Source: Methanosarcina sp.
Lineage (GTDB): Archaea > Halobacteriota > Methanosarcinia > Methanosarcinales > Methanosarcinaceae
Length of the DNA stretch: 43,720 bases
Assembly (NCBI GenBank): GCA_003164755.1
Contig: PLUB01000053.1
Span: 1-43,720 of the forward strand
Reading direction: 5' to 3'
The notes under the pieces were generated by a model. The model was not told the origin of the DNA and did not search any database. It worked only from the letters and a program-made list of their open reading frames with translations. Below, piece by piece: positions 1 through 9,389 of this stretch (positions are counted from its first letter, which is position 1; every line of letters starts with the position of its first letter). The translations under genes and the position numbers were made by a program.

Positions 1-905
1 ATTGTGAAGGTTTTTTCTGATTTTGCAAGGGAGCCAGATTTTTTGCAACGGAACCCCAAACAGTTCTGGCCTTCTCTAGTAGTTCCTACAATTACCTGGA
101 GCAATCCTAGTGACATAACATATGGAACAGCACTAGGCAACACTCAGCTAGATGTGACTTCTTCAGTACCTGGGAATTTTACATATAATCCACAAGCAGG
201 AACGGTATTAAGTGCAGGCCAAAACCAGCAATTGACTGCTACTTTAACGCCAACTGATAATGTTAATTATACTACGGTATCAGCAAGTGTTTTGATTAAT
301 TAATACAAGCGACTCCAACACCCGCCTGGATTCCAAATCCACTTGCAAGCATAATCTCTGGTACAGCATTGGGTGCCGACCTAGATGCAAAGGCTACAGA
401 TCCAACAACTGGAAATCCAGTCACTGGAAACTTTGTATATACAGATGAAACAGCAGCTGTAGATACTGCACAAACCGTATTAAGTGTAGGTACCCATACA
501 TTGACTGCTACCTTTACACCAACATATACTACAAATTATACTAGTGGTGGAACAGTTCAAAATTCACTAACTGTAGCATAGGCAACGCCAAAAATTGTAC
601 TTACTCCTACACAGCAAATCCAACAAATGATTGCTTTTGTGCAAGGTATAACCACTTCTGGTGAGCTTGATGAAGGATCATCTTATGAACTGATAGCTAT
701 ACTTAACGCTGCAGAGACAAATCTGGATAGAATAGAAAGTGATCCAACTGTGGGAAATCCATATGCAGAACCTGCAGAACTTAGATACTTTATCAGCCAG
801 ATAAAAGATAAAATCGAGTCAAATACAGAAATTAACGAGAAAAATTTGGATAGGGGGCCAGCAGTGAAAAAAATTGGAGGTCAATCGGAATCCTCCTTAG
901 TATGA
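1..905 (+). pseudogene. Decayed surface protein with MBG-like Ig repeats and a FIMAH-like C-terminus
   Basis: Three open stretches read as one broken gene. Positions 4-303 (GTG start) contain a repeat with the pattern ITYGTAL, TQLDVT, GNFTY, GTVLSAG, LTATLTPTDNVNYTT, typical of MBG-type Ig-like repeats of secreted archaeal and bacterial proteins. A frameshift near position 300 leads to a second, diverged repeat (about 306-578). That frame meets a TAG at 579-581 and then continues in frame to 905 with a segment (QQMIAFVQGITTSGELDEG, later AELRYFISQIKDKIES) resembling the FIMAH domain found at the ends of cell-surface proteins. No signal peptide is visible and the upstream part lies outside the window or is lost, so it is probably a 5'-truncated pseudogene. 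The TAG sits where sister repeats usually have Lys (VAK-ATP). Confident of the repeat type, less so of the FIMAH call. Confidence 0.65.
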
Positions 906-1274
906 ATTTTTTTGCTTCATTTTAACATTTTTGCGATCTAATTTTACATACAGTACTAAATATTTAAACCAACAGCCATATAATTTGCGAAATATAATAT
1001 CAAAATTCCATCTAAATTTGAAAAAATGAAGATCTAAAGACAGAGAATTATCTATCAAACTAAATCATAAAAATGAGTCAAAAATTTGGTGAAAAAAATA
1101 TCACTTTTTCATTTCTCTAAAATATGAAAATTTCCTTCCAAAATGAAAATTAAACTGTTAAATTATGGATGGTAAATAGAACTTGAAAATGGAACTAGAA
1201 ATTAAGAAAATTGAACCGGAAAATAAGTCAGAATAGCAAAAATAATTGAAAGATTGTAAGATAAACTCTTTGAG
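906..1274. other. AT-rich spacer, no gene seen
   Basis: This is the convergent spacer between the surface-protein remnant and gatB. It is very AT-rich with many A runs on the plus strand, that is T runs on the minus strand downstream of the gatB stop, which would suit archaeal oligo-T termination. I see no ORF or repeat in it. Confidence 0.5.
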
Positions 1275-2762
1275 CTATCCTTTCAAACCCTTCAAAAGAA
1301 ATTCACGTGCAGTTTTTGCGTCAGCTGTGCCTTTTGTTTTTTTCATAACCTGCCCTACCAGAAAGTTCAGGGACTTTTCTGCCCCACCTAGGTAGTCCTG
1401 TACTGCACCTGTGTTTTCCGCGATCGTTTCGGCAACAACCTTACTTACGAGATCATCTTCAGCCTTGGATAGCCCTTTCTCTTCTATAATCCGGAATGGA
1501 GATTTCTCTCCCTTGCTATCCAGGATGCTACGGATGACCTCAACCGCAGATCTGTCACTGATTTTGCCTTCGGCAAAAAGTGGAACCAGTTCTACCATAT
1601 CGGAGACCTTAAAGGAATTCTCTATTTTCATTCCTTTTGTATTGAGGAAGAAGATCTTCTTTCCATCATAAGAGGAAATTGCAAGGTCACGGTAATTTAA
1701 CTCACCGAGTAAAACATCGGCAGTCCAGGTAGCTGCAATTTTTGGATCCACACCTTTTGCACATATGCTTTCATAGAAGTCTGCGAGCATTATCTTGGAG
1801 GTAAGGGCTCTTGCATGCATATCAGTGATACAGTACTCTTCTATAAAACGCGCATGTTTGGCATCTGGAAGTTCAGGAAGCGTTTCCCTGACTGAAGGAA
1901 TCCAGCCAACCACGCGCATGGGCATAAGGTCAGGCTCGCGAAAGTAGCGGTAGTCTTCTGCTTCTTCTTTTGTCCTCAAGGAAATTGTCACGCCTCGTCC
2001 CTCATCGTAGTGACGAGTCTCCTGAATGATTTTTCCTCCATGACGGATTACGTTCTTCTGGCGCATGATCTCGTAGAGAAGGGCTCTTTCCACTCCTTTA
2101 TGGGAGGATATATTTTTGATTTCAACACGAGTACCCCAATAGACAGAAACGTTTGCATCCACACGCATTGCCCCTTCCAGATTTCCATCAAAAATATCCA
2201 GATATTCAAGGATGTTCCTTAACTTGTCAAGGAACCGTCTGGCTTCCTTAGGGGTGCGTATATCGGGTTCTGTGACAATTTCAATCAAGGACATTCCTGA
2301 CCTATTGTAGTTTATAAGAACTCCTTTGGACTTTTCAATGCTTCCCAAGTGAACAAGCTTGCCAGGGTCTTCTTCCATGTGAGCTCTGGTGATCCCAATT
2401 ACATGCTCCCCATCTTCTCCTTCAATCACAACTTTTCCCTTGCTTACTATTGGGAAGTCGTACTGTGTGACCTGAAAACCTTTTGGAAGATCTGGGTAGA
2501 AATAGTTCTTCCTGTGGAACTGGGTCTCTTCAGCAATTTCTCCTTCAAGAGCAAGTCCTACCTTAATTGCTGCTTCGACTGCCTTTTTGTTCAGGACAGG
2601 AAGCGTACCTGGCAAGCCCAGGCAAATAGGGCAGGTTTGAGCATTAGGAGCTGCATTGTGATAATCAGAAGAACAACCACAGAACATTTTGGTCTTAAGC
2701 TTATTTAGCTGGACATGAATTTCAAGACCAATTTTGATACCTTCAGGGTTTTCGTAGACCAT
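1275..2762 (-). CDS. gatB: Asp/Glu-tRNA amidotransferase subunit B
   Basis: This is GatB, the tRNA-binding kinase/transamidase subunit of GatCAB. It activates the misacylated Asp (or Glu) on tRNA and receives ammonia from GatA. In archaea GatCAB mainly makes Asn-tRNA(Asn), since GatDE handles Gln-tRNA. The 495-residue length is normal. The N-terminus carries the family start (GLEIHVQLNKLKTKMFCGC), and the paired cysteines of the zinc site are visible as CGC near residue 30 and CPIC shortly after. The phosphotransfer core (HRKNYFYPDLPKGFQ) follows, and the C-terminal 100 residues form the YqeY-like tRNA-binding tail. The ATG directly abuts the gatA stop codon, so it is the last gene of a gatC-gatA-gatB operon with coupled translation. 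No defect seen. Confidence 0.97.
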   Translation of the reverse strand: MVYENPEGIKIGLEIHVQLNKLKTKMFCGCSSDYHNAAPNAQTCPICLGLPGTLPVLNKKAVEAAIKVGLALEGEIAEETQFHRKNYFYPDLPKGFQVTQYDFPIVSKGKVVIEGEDGEHVIGITRAHMEEDPGKLVHLGSIEKSKGVLINYNRSGMSLIEIVTEPDIRTPKEARRFLDKLRNILEYLDIFDGNLEGAMRVDANVSVYWGTRVEIKNISSHKGVERALLYEIMRQKNVIRHGGKIIQETRHYDEGRGVTISLRTKEEAEDYRYFREPDLMPMRVVGWIPSVRETLPELPDAKHARFIEEYCITDMHARALTSKIMLADFYESICAKGVDPKIAATWTADVLLGELNYRDLAISSYDGKKIFFLNTKGMKIENSFKVSDMVELVPLFAEGKISDRSAVEVIRSILDSKGEKSPFRIIEEKGLSKAEDDLVSKVVAETIAENTGAVQDYLGGAEKSLNFLVGQVMKKTKGTADAKTAREFLLKGLKG

Positions 2763-4190
2763 TTATGCCACCTCTAAGGGTCTCTTTGTGTGGTAATCAG
2801 TAATCTGCTCAAACGTGTACGCAGCTCTTAGGACAGTTAGCTCTTCAAAGGGCCTCCCTATTATCTGAAGCCCAATTGGAAGACCATCAGTGAAGCCACA
2901 AGATATGGAAATGGATGGTACACCTGCAAGATTTATCGGGCAGGTATTCACATCTGAGAGGTAGAGGGTTAGAGGATCTTCAATTTTCTCTCCGATTTTG
3001 AAAGCAGGATTCGGCATAGTCGGAGCCATTAGAAGATCAATTTTTGCAAGGGCTCTATCAAAATCCTGTTTTACAAGTGTCCTGACCTTCAAAGCCTTTA
3101 AATAATATTTATCATGATAGCCCGCAGAAAGAGCATAAGTTCCTAGAAGAATTCTTCTCTTCACCTCTGTACCAAAGCCCTCAGCTCTTGTCTTTGAAAC
3201 CATAGCATTCCAGTTTTCGCCATTATTTCTAAATCCATAGCGTGTTCCATCAAAGCGGGCAAGGTTTGAGGATGCCTCACTCATTGCAATAATATAGTAT
3301 GAAGCAAGAGCATACTTTATATTTGGCATTGAAACCTCTTCCCAGGTCGCTCCAAGACCTTCATATTTATGTATAGAATTCCATACCGCCTTTTCAACAT
3401 CTGGATGAATACCTTCTCCAAAAAACTCTTTTGGGATCCCTATCTTCAGGCCTTTTACATCGTTAACCAAAGCTTTCTGATATGCCATTTTTCTGTCAAT
3501 TGAAGTGGAATCTCTGCGGTCATAGCCTGCAATAACATCCATAAGAATTGCAATATCTGCCACGTTGTTCGCAAGAGGACCTACCTGTTCAAGGGAATTT
3601 GCGTAAGCAACCACTCCATACCTGGAAACTACCCCATAGGTTGGTTTAAGTCCGACAACGCCGCAAAAAGCTGCAGGGCAGCGTACAGATCCACCAGTAT
3701 CAGAACCAAGTGCCAAAGGTGCTTCCCCTGCTGCAATAACAGCAGCACTACCTCCAGAAGATCCTCCAGGTACTCTTTCAAGGTCCCAGGGATTTGCAGT
3801 AGGCCCAAAATAGCTGGTTTCCGTAGAGGAGCCCATTGCAAATTCATCCATATTTGTTTTTCCAAGAATTACTGCGCCTGCAACAAGAAGTTTTTCTACA
3901 ACATGGGCATTGAATGGTGGAATATAGCCCTCAAGGATCCTCGAACCACAGCTATTTGGTAGCCCTTTTACTGAAATATTATCCTTTATTGCGATTGGCA
4001 CACCTGCAAGAAGACCATCTTGCCCTTCATCATCTATTTTTTTTGCCTGCTCAATAGCTTTTTCAGAAACTGTTATATAGCCATTAATTTTACTCTTTTT
4101 TATAACTTCTAGGTAGCCAGATATTACTTCTTCGGCTGAGCTTTCTTCAATTTGCTCTTTAACCTGTGCAACACTCATCCATTTTGCCAT
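2763..4190 (-). CDS. gatA: Asp/Glu-tRNA amidotransferase subunit A (amidase)
   Basis: This is GatA, the glutamine amidase of GatCAB, which releases ammonia and passes it to GatB. The amidase-signature fold is complete. From the chosen ATG the Ser-cisSer-Lys triad falls at K69 (AIKDN), S144 ([10 protein letters not shown]) and S168 (GSDTGGSVR), with spacings matching characterised GatA enzymes. The length of 475 residues is normal. I chose the ATG at 4190 over the TTG one codon upstream because a GAGGAGAGG ribosome-binding site sits a few bases before it. It lies 12 bases after gatC and directly abuts gatB, consistent with one transcript. Nothing is missing. Confidence 0.97.
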   Translation of the reverse strand: MAKWMSVAQVKEQIEESSAEEVISGYLEVIKKSKINGYITVSEKAIEQAKKIDDEGQDGLLAGVPIAIKDNISVKGLPNSCGSRILEGYIPPFNAHVVEKLLVAGAVILGKTNMDEFAMGSSTETSYFGPTANPWDLERVPGGSSGGSAAVIAAGEAPLALGSDTGGSVRCPAAFCGVVGLKPTYGVVSRYGVVAYANSLEQVGPLANNVADIAILMDVIAGYDRRDSTSIDRKMAYQKALVNDVKGLKIGIPKEFFGEGIHPDVEKAVWNSIHKYEGLGATWEEVSMPNIKYALASYYIIAMSEASSNLARFDGTRYGFRNNGENWNAMVSKTRAEGFGTEVKRRILLGTYALSAGYHDKYYLKALKVRTLVKQDFDRALAKIDLLMAPTMPNPAFKIGEKIEDPLTLYLSDVNTCPINLAGVPSISISCGFTDGLPIGLQIIGRPFEELTVLRAAYTFEQITDYHTKRPLEVA

Positions 4191-4202
4191 CAAAACCTCT
4201 CC

Positions 4203-4484
4203 TCAGCCGATTTTTGGAACCCTGAAAGTCCCTTCCTCTTTATATTCAGTATTTGCGAGAACAATTTCCTGCGGGAGGCACTCTTCTATCACATCCTCCC
4301 TGAACACATTATAAATCTCAGCTACATGATAAGTGGGGATTATATGTTCGGTTGGCAATTCGTCAAGCTGTCCGAAGTATTCCAGTACTGAGTTAAGTTT
4401 TTCCATGAATTCGACCTTTTCCTGCTCATTGATGTCAATACGAGCAAGCCAACCAATATGTTCTACATCTTCTTTTGTGATCAT
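4203..4484 (-). CDS. gatC: Asp/Glu-tRNA amidotransferase subunit C
   Basis: This is GatC, the small chaperone-like subunit that wraps the GatA-GatB interface. The protein is 93 residues, normal for the family, and shows the typical pattern: ITKEDVEHIGWLARIDI at the N-terminus, EKLNSVLEYFGQLDELPTE in the middle, and the terminal R(E)DVIEECLPQE...FRVPKIG ending. The frame is open further upstream, but the hydrophobic extension is not family-like. The ATG at 4484 has a TGAGG ribosome-binding site just upstream, which decides the start. It is the first gene of the gat operon, with a TATA-like box at 4558-4567. Confidence 0.95.
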   Translation of the reverse strand: MITKEDVEHIGWLARIDINEQEKVEFMEKLNSVLEYFGQLDELPTEHIIPTYHVAEIYNVFREDVIEECLPQEIVLANTEYKEEGTFRVPKIG

Positions 4485-4557
4485 AAAATTCCTCAAAAAC
4501 AGAGTGATCTTGAATAGAATGTCATTGGTACTGCATAATAGAAACAGGTTAATGAAT

Positions 4558-4567
4558 AAATATATAT
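4558..4567 (-). promoter_or_regulatory. Candidate TATA box for gatCAB
   Basis: On the minus strand the run AATATATATTT lies about 75 bases before the gatC ATG. It would place the transcription start near 4535 and give a leader of about 50 bases. The call rests on sequence only. Confidence 0.4.
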
Positions 4568-4632
4568 TCATCTCCTAAATTGAGCTACCAAAGTTTCGCT
4601 TCAGGAATACTAGGTACTTTTCACTCAGTTCA

Positions 4633-4862
4633 CTCTTTCAAGAGGACTATTAATGACACTGTGAACAAACTTCGATCAGACCATCTAAAAAATAATGACA
4701 AATGCCCGTATTCTTTTATTTCTCCCTCTCAAGAGAACGATTTATTTATTTGAAGTTTCAAATCTTCTATCTCAACCGAATTTCGCTTCTGCATCAAGAT
4801 ATTCTTCTACTCCTCAAAAGAACTCTTTTATTTATTTAGAGTTTTAAGCCTTCAATCCTCTG
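4633..4862. repeat. Degenerate direct repeat, two to three units
   Basis: Units near 4728-4775 and 4811-4862 share the string CTCAAgAGAAC, then TTTATTTATTT, then AGTTT and a CTTCaATC-like tail. A weaker first unit starts near 4633 (TTTCAAGAGGACT). The period is roughly 80-95 bases. No coding reading of the repeat is convincing on either strand. Confidence 0.45.
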
Positions 4863-5492
4863 TCGAAATCGTACATCTGGACCTCAATCATTTTTGCCAG
4901 GAGAATACTTTTTCAAATTAGTCACCATTAAAGTGCTGAGCTTTGATTCACCATTTGTCTACAGCTTTATTGAATCTTTAGTATCATCAGACTAATCAGG
5001 GGAAGAATTGACAAGCCTCTTGAGCTGTCAACTGCATCAAATAATATACCTGAATAAAGCTATCAGATAAGTGCAGAAATTGTCAGAAGAACCCCTGTAG
5101 TCGTTAAAATCACTAATCTTTAAGATATGTTCTTTTCCATCTTTCAGAATGACTCCGAACCTTACTTTATAAATTTTAATGCTATCTTAATTTTCGAATT
5201 TAACCCCATCCCCTTCCATCAATGCTCTAATTCCCTCATTATTGAATTATCCATTCTAAAGAATCCCATTTTAAGGATCCAATCATATCAAGAGATACAA
5301 AAAGCCGTATGAGCCCTTTTGCATTTTAGTGACGATATCGAGATTGCAGCTTGTCCTAAAAAACTCTATAACATCCATTCCCTATTTTATAGAACTCATA
5401 GAAAGACTTCAATAGCCATGGAATGGTTAATAGAAGCTACCCCTTCTCCTGAATATCTATTTGTTGGGTTTTGTTTCTATGGACACAGGTCT

Positions 5493-5582
5493 TCAGTGTC
5501 TTTCTTTTGACCGATTAATAACCACAAAATAATCTATCAGTACTTCATCTAAAGCATACCAAAGGAGATCTGGTACAGCCCC
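5493..5582 (-). pseudogene. Possible CorA-type Mg2+ transporter fossil
   Basis: Read on the minus strand, this stretch gives GAVPDLLWYALDEVLID followed by YFVVINRSKERH and a stop. This resembles the conserved CorA cytoplasmic segment of the type pDyLlyalLDaivDxYFvvle. Flanking frames hold only scattered hints, such as IPWLLKSFYEF about 100 bases further along in the gene direction, and no YGMNF pore motif could be found. If the call is right, only a heavily decayed piece remains. It is a short match and could be chance. Confidence 0.35.
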
Positions 5583-6108
5583 TCTGTGTGTACCCTTTAT
5601 TTGAGCATATCAGACCTTGCATCATACACATAACAATGATACCGAATCTCTTCAGTTTTTAGACAATCTATACAAATCAGGATAATATCGACAAAAATTA
5701 TTTAATGTAAAGCAATAGTTGATCATAACGAAAAATAACTCCACTAATGGAAGAAATAAAGTCAATTCACTATCTGATCTTCTGAATTATTTAGTATCGT
5801 TTGATACAATAACTTTACCTGATGAAGCAAACTATAGCTATCAATAAGTTCTTAATTTTGTATTTCATGATGCAACACCTTCTACCAATTTCTAGAATCT
5901 ACAACCAACGATCTAAGGTAAGAAACATTAAAAAATTCTTTTCTAGGTATACTCTCCAAAGTTATATAAGATTCGCTTCTAGTGAAATAGTCTTTCTTCA
6001 CTAAGGAAAATAAATGATGACATTTTTAAGATGATGGATCTTAAAACTAAGTTCAAGGCATTTCTTTTGATTTCCATAATATTCTAGAGAGGATTTCAAG
6101 AAACCCCA

Positions 6109-6180
6109 ATTTTTAGCCGGTTGTATATAAAAAATATATAAGTATTTTGTTGAAATCTGAGGTTCATCGAAATTATCTAA
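6109..6180. repeat. Dispersed repeat family 3, copy 1
   Basis: The segment reads tttttagccggttgtatat, then ataagtattttgttgaaatc, then ttcatcgaaattatcta. Related copies lie at 8436-8510, 15159-15215 and 19495-19560. All share a GGTT/ATAA block followed by (g)ttYatcgaaattatcta. Confidence 0.5.
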
Positions 6181-6337
6181 AGTACAAATTAGTTGGTTAA
6201 GAACAGTTCTTTGAGACGTTTTCATCTCTGCACCAAGCTGCGAGGTATTCGACTTTAATAAGAACAACAAATATGATGGAAAGGATAACAAAAAACTTAA
6301 AAAAGAAGCAAATTAGGGGAATTCCTAATGATAAATG

Positions 6338-6360
6338 TATTGAGACTACTAGTCTCAATA
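6338..6360. repeat. Perfect 23-bp palindrome
   Basis: Arms TATTGAGACTA and TAGTCTCAATA are perfect complements around a single central C. The near-absent loop argues for a dimeric protein operator or a cruciform rather than an RNA hairpin. It lies about 340 bases upstream of the marker-14 gene. No bound protein can be named. Confidence 0.6.
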
Positions 6361-6482
6361 CTCATTGATAGAAATGAAGACTGAATAACGGGAAACAAGT
6401 ATATAGTAATGGAGCAGTAATCAAAAAAGACGATTCAGGGTATAGAGCAGATTTTATGGAAAATTATGCATGGTTCCCTTTT

Positions 6483-6570
6483 TATAATTTTCGGATTTTT
6501 GATTTATTACAGCCAATTGATAGCAGAATTAATGGGAAATTATAGTGATTCCATAAAATATTTAGACTCG
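6483..6570. repeat. Dispersed repeat family 2, copy 1
   Basis: Core strings are tttttgatttatta, gccaattgatagcagaatt, aatgggaaattatagtgatt and ccataaaatatttagactcg. Sister copies are at 19695-19783 and 24751-24834, with a partial match near 8280-8310. It ends about 130 bases before the marker-14 gene. Confidence 0.5.
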
Positions 6571-6697
6571 ATTAATCCAGATAACTCTAATTCAGTTCGA
6601 AAAACCTACAGATAAGTCTGAATTTTTTTAAACAAATATCACAAAATAGTCCACCTCGAAATTCATCTACGCCCATATTTTCAGGAAGGGATCAAAA

Positions 6698-8143
6698 ATG
6701 GCTATGAAACCAAGAATTACAGAATCTCCTCATGTTCGCTTGATTGATCTTAAGTCAAAACCTTTCTTTATAGTAGCTTCCGTAGAAGTCGGGAACACTA
6801 CAACCAAATCTATCCTTACAGCTACCAATATGGATACTTGCAGGACCCATATAATAAACAAAATAGTTAGGATGACAAGAGATGTCCGTCCTCCAAAATG
6901 CAGTGAAGTCGTATTTGGGAAGACACTTACAGGTGTAGAACTTACTCGTGAGTCCGTCGCAGATTTGGTGCGCATCACCCTAACTGAATCGATGGAAAAA
7001 GCTAACCTGGATATAAAAACTGATCTGAACTTCGTTGTCCGCTCCACGGGGATAGTTGCAGGTTTCGATTCCCCAGATGAAGTTGGTGAATTCATCAAAG
7101 GTCTGGCAGATGGCTGTCTGATGGCGGGAGTCCCACCAAAAAACATGACACCTCCGATGTTTATTTCAAATATCGTTCAAAAGCTCCAGAAATACAGCAA
7201 ACTGGATAAAGTAATCTTTGATGGAGCTGTAGCCGGAGTAATCCCGCCTATAGGATCAACTGGTGTTGAAATTGTTGCAAATGAAATGGAAGGAGAGCTT
7301 GCGACAGCAGGAATTAAGGAAGCAGCCAAACTCACAGATGTAGATTTTAGGAACCCCTGTATTTCGATCGATTTCGGTACAACTCTTGACGGTAGGATCA
7401 CAAGCCCTGGCCAACCGTACGCAAAAACCATTGGAAACTTCTGCGGTTATGCAGGAGCAATTCCTGATGCGATTGTTCGGGGTTCGGAAATAGTAGATCC
7501 CAAAGTGGGAACTGCTCTCGAAGTTTTTGATAAACAGAAATCACCTTCTTTCCTTACCTTGAAAATAAAAGCTAAAACTATTGAAGCTTATGCAAAGCGC
7601 ATCCATGAACTTATTACAATAGAAAAGGTCCCAGTGGGTAGAAAGAGATATGGGAGCGTGCCTGTTAGGCCAGATGCAGCCGAACAAATAGGGGTGACAC
7701 TTATAGGCTGCGATGTAGGTGAAAACGGTACAGATATGAATAAGCTTAGTGCTATAGGAATGGAGATATGTAAGATCCACGGACTTCAGATTGTTTCTGC
7801 TATTATTGACGAGGTAATGGCAAGAGTGGTATGTAGACTAATCGAGATCGTAAGAAAAGAGAACCTTATTTTTGAAGATACAACTATCGGAATTACTGGC
7901 AGAGCCGGCATTACAGGGAATAAACCCAAACTGATTCTGCAGTGCCTTGAAAAAATGAACCTTGCTCCTAAAATAGATGAACGGGTAGTTTTTGCAGATG
8001 ATGGACTTGCCAGAGGCGCAGCTGTGATGGCCCGCTGTATGAACTCTCTTGGTTCTTCACAAAACCCTCTCGGCGGCAGCCATGGAGGGAAATGCATTCT
8101 TGCACAAAGAATGAAACTACAGGAAAAACGATACAAGAAATAG
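6698..8143 (+). CDS. Methanogenesis marker protein 14
   Basis: This 481-residue protein matches my memory of methanogenesis marker protein 14, a family found across methanogens whose biochemical role I do not know to be established. It carries two glycine-rich, phosphate-loop-like motifs of the acetate kinase/sugar kinase/Hsp70 type: EVGNTTTKS near residue 30 and SIDFGTTLDGR near residue 224. A GxxGxxG-rich C-terminal part (GITGRAGITGNKP, then FADDGLARGAAVMARCMNS) follows. An ATP-binding fold is therefore likely; the substrate is unknown. The ATG at 6698 has AGGAAGGGATC just upstream. The gene stands alone and converges on the DUF2098-type gene at 8715-9041. A role near methyl-CoM reductase maturation is only a guess from its distribution. 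Confidence 0.85.
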   Translation: MAMKPRITESPHVRLIDLKSKPFFIVASVEVGNTTTKSILTATNMDTCRTHIINKIVRMTRDVRPPKCSEVVFGKTLTGVELTRESVADLVRITLTESMEKANLDIKTDLNFVVRSTGIVAGFDSPDEVGEFIKGLADGCLMAGVPPKNMTPPMFISNIVQKLQKYSKLDKVIFDGAVAGVIPPIGSTGVEIVANEMEGELATAGIKEAAKLTDVDFRNPCISIDFGTTLDGRITSPGQPYAKTIGNFCGYAGAIPDAIVRGSEIVDPKVGTALEVFDKQKSPSFLTLKIKAKTIEAYAKRIHELITIEKVPVGRKRYGSVPVRPDAAEQIGVTLIGCDVGENGTDMNKLSAIGMEICKIHGLQIVSAIIDEVMARVVCRLIEIVRKENLIFEDTTIGITGRAGITGNKPKLILQCLEKMNLAPKIDERVVFADDGLARGAAVMARCMNSLGSSQNPLGGSHGGKCILAQRMKLQEKRYKK

Positions 8144-8714
8144 TGGTTCAATAAAATGATTTCAAAAATAAAGACTTTTTAATACCTTGTGGAATCACAA
8201 AAATTCTACAGCAATTTCACTGGCATTTGACCGCAATCAATTAAAAACTCCGAAAATGATAAAAATTCTCATGGTAAATTTCAGCGATTCCATAAAATAT
8301 AAAAACCCGGAAGAGACAGAAGCATATATTTTATAATATATAGACTGGGCTTCATAAATTTGTTTTATTCATACAATTAAAAATTAAATATTGTTTTTTT
8401 GATTTTTAGCATTTATCGAAGATGTCGATAAAACCAAATTTTTGGCTGGTTGCTTATAAAGCGCATGTAAGCAATTTGTTGAAAGCAGTAGTTTATCGAA
8501 ATTATCTATCATTTCCAGGAAGTTTATATGCAGAAGACGTGTTTTTTGTAAGAAACTACTGTATTAATTAATATGATCCATAAAATATAAGTTAAAATTT
8601 TTCATTTTGCACGATTCAGAGTTCAAATTATGATATAAAAAATAATAAAAAGTTTTCAAAAAGGAGAGAAATATAAATGTAAAAACTGAAGGTTATTAAA
8701 ATGAATGCAAAAAA
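8144..8714. other. Convergent spacer with repeat pieces
   Basis: No gene is seen here. A partial family-2 match (agcgattccataaaatat, near 8282-8300) and a family-3 copy (8436-8510) occupy part of it. Both flanking genes point into this spacer, so terminators for both should lie here, but I see no single clear hairpin. Confidence 0.5.
8436..8510. repeat. Dispersed repeat family 3, copy 2
   Basis: The segment reads tttttggctggttgcttata, then gtaagcaatttgttgaaagc, then gtttatcgaaattatctatc. It aligns over its length with copy 1 at 6109-6180. Confidence 0.5.
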
Positions 8715-9041
8715 TTAACCTCCTGCTCCTCCACCTCCTGCTTTTCCAAGCTCAAACCCTTGAAGGATTTCACTTGCTTTCTTAAACCTTTCTTCCAGTT
8801 CATCTGCAGTAAATTCCCTTTCTTCTTTCTTTCCACCAGGTTTGATGTCAGTTTTTTCTAGGGTATCTTCCTTATACCACAGATAGGTACTCTCGAGCAG
8901 AACCCATACTGTACCCTGATCATCCTTTTTGATGTCAGTCACACGACTTACAGTATCGGAATTTACGTACTTTACAACATCTCCCACTTCAATTATATTC
9001 TTGTTACGCCCTACTGCTATAATCTCGTCAGCTTCAGCCAT
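8715..9041 (-). CDS. DUF2098-type methanogen protein
   Basis: This is a small 108-residue protein without signal or membrane segment. Residues 10-75 (IIEVGDVVKYVNSDTVSRV, then a WVLLESTYLWYKEDTLE segment) look like a small beta-barrel of the KOW/SH3 sort. They match my recollection of DUF2098, a conserved methanogen family of unknown function. The C-terminal third is a charged helix (FTADELEERFKKASEILQGF) ending in a glycine-rich tail (GKAGGGGAGG). The ATG has GAGGCGAG seven bases or so upstream. It converges on the marker-14 gene, whose family has a similar methanogen-restricted distribution. The exact function cannot be given. Confidence 0.75.
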   Translation of the reverse strand: MAEADEIIAVGRNKNIIEVGDVVKYVNSDTVSRVTDIKKDDQGTVWVLLESTYLWYKEDTLEKTDIKPGGKKEEREFTADELEERFKKASEILQGFELGKAGGGGAGG

Positions 9042-9137
9042 GTTCTCGCCTCAAAGGTTTCCAAGAAACTTGTATTCAAGCCCTGAAAGTCCTTTATCTT
9101 GTTAGTTAATTATAGGTTATCCAGCCGATCTAATAAA

Positions 9138-9148
9138 TATTATATAGC
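9138..9148 (-). promoter_or_regulatory. Candidate TATA box for the DUF2098-type gene
   Basis: On the minus strand GGCTATATAATATTT lies about 100 bases before the ATG, with an expected transcript start near 9113 and a leader of about 70 bases. The call is by sequence only. Confidence 0.4.
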
Positions 9149-9248
9149 CTGAATTCTTCAAAATTTCTGCTCAGAACATATTTCAGAAACTTTCAAATTT
9201 CGCAAAAAAATAAGTCCAATCTCAATGTTTTTATCCGACATCCCTAGA

Positions 9249-9362
9249 TGTACAAAAATGTATAATTTGTTTGCCTAGTTGACCACTATTATTCAGTGAA
9301 AGTTAGATTAATTTCTGAACTACTGTCATATTGGAAAATAAATGCATTCGTATGTACATCTG
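9249..9362. repeat. Dispersed repeat family 1, copy A
   Basis: The segment contains aatttgtttgcctagttgac, cactattattcagtgaaagt, tagattaatttctgaactac and then tgtcatattggaaaataaat. It is in the same orientation as copy B (11917-12026) and opposite to copies C, D and E. It fills most of the spacer between the DUF2098-type gene and mptA. Confidence 0.7.
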
Positions 9363-9389
9363 CGAAATATGGGTTTTATTGCTGCGTTT

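Larger units (their letters stand above)
4485..6697. other. 2.2 kb spacer: repeats, palindrome, fossil fragments, no intact gene
   Basis: No ORF here looks like a real gene. Identified contents are a degenerate direct repeat at 4633-4862, a peptide fragment resembling CorA at 5493-5582 (minus strand), a family-3 repeat at 6109-6180, a palindrome at 6338-6360 and a family-2 repeat at 6483-6570. Around 6222-6262 there is a motif (caagctgcgaggtattc) with a sister copy near 21085-21110 (caagctgtggggtattc). The remaining sequence is AT-rich with nothing recognisable. Confidence 0.6.

Noticed and set aside
4203..4571. Longer gatC with a hydrophobic N-terminus
   Set aside because: The extension lies over the promoter and is not family-like; the ATG at 4484 has its own Shine-Dalgarno.
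5822..6004. 60-codon plus-strand ORF
   Set aside because: No Shine-Dalgarno, no recognisable motif, AT-rich composition.
6001..6291. 96-codon minus-strand ORF with a slightly helix-turn-helix-like middle
   Set aside because: It overlaps a family-3 repeat, has no ribosome-binding site and its composition is that of spacer DNA.
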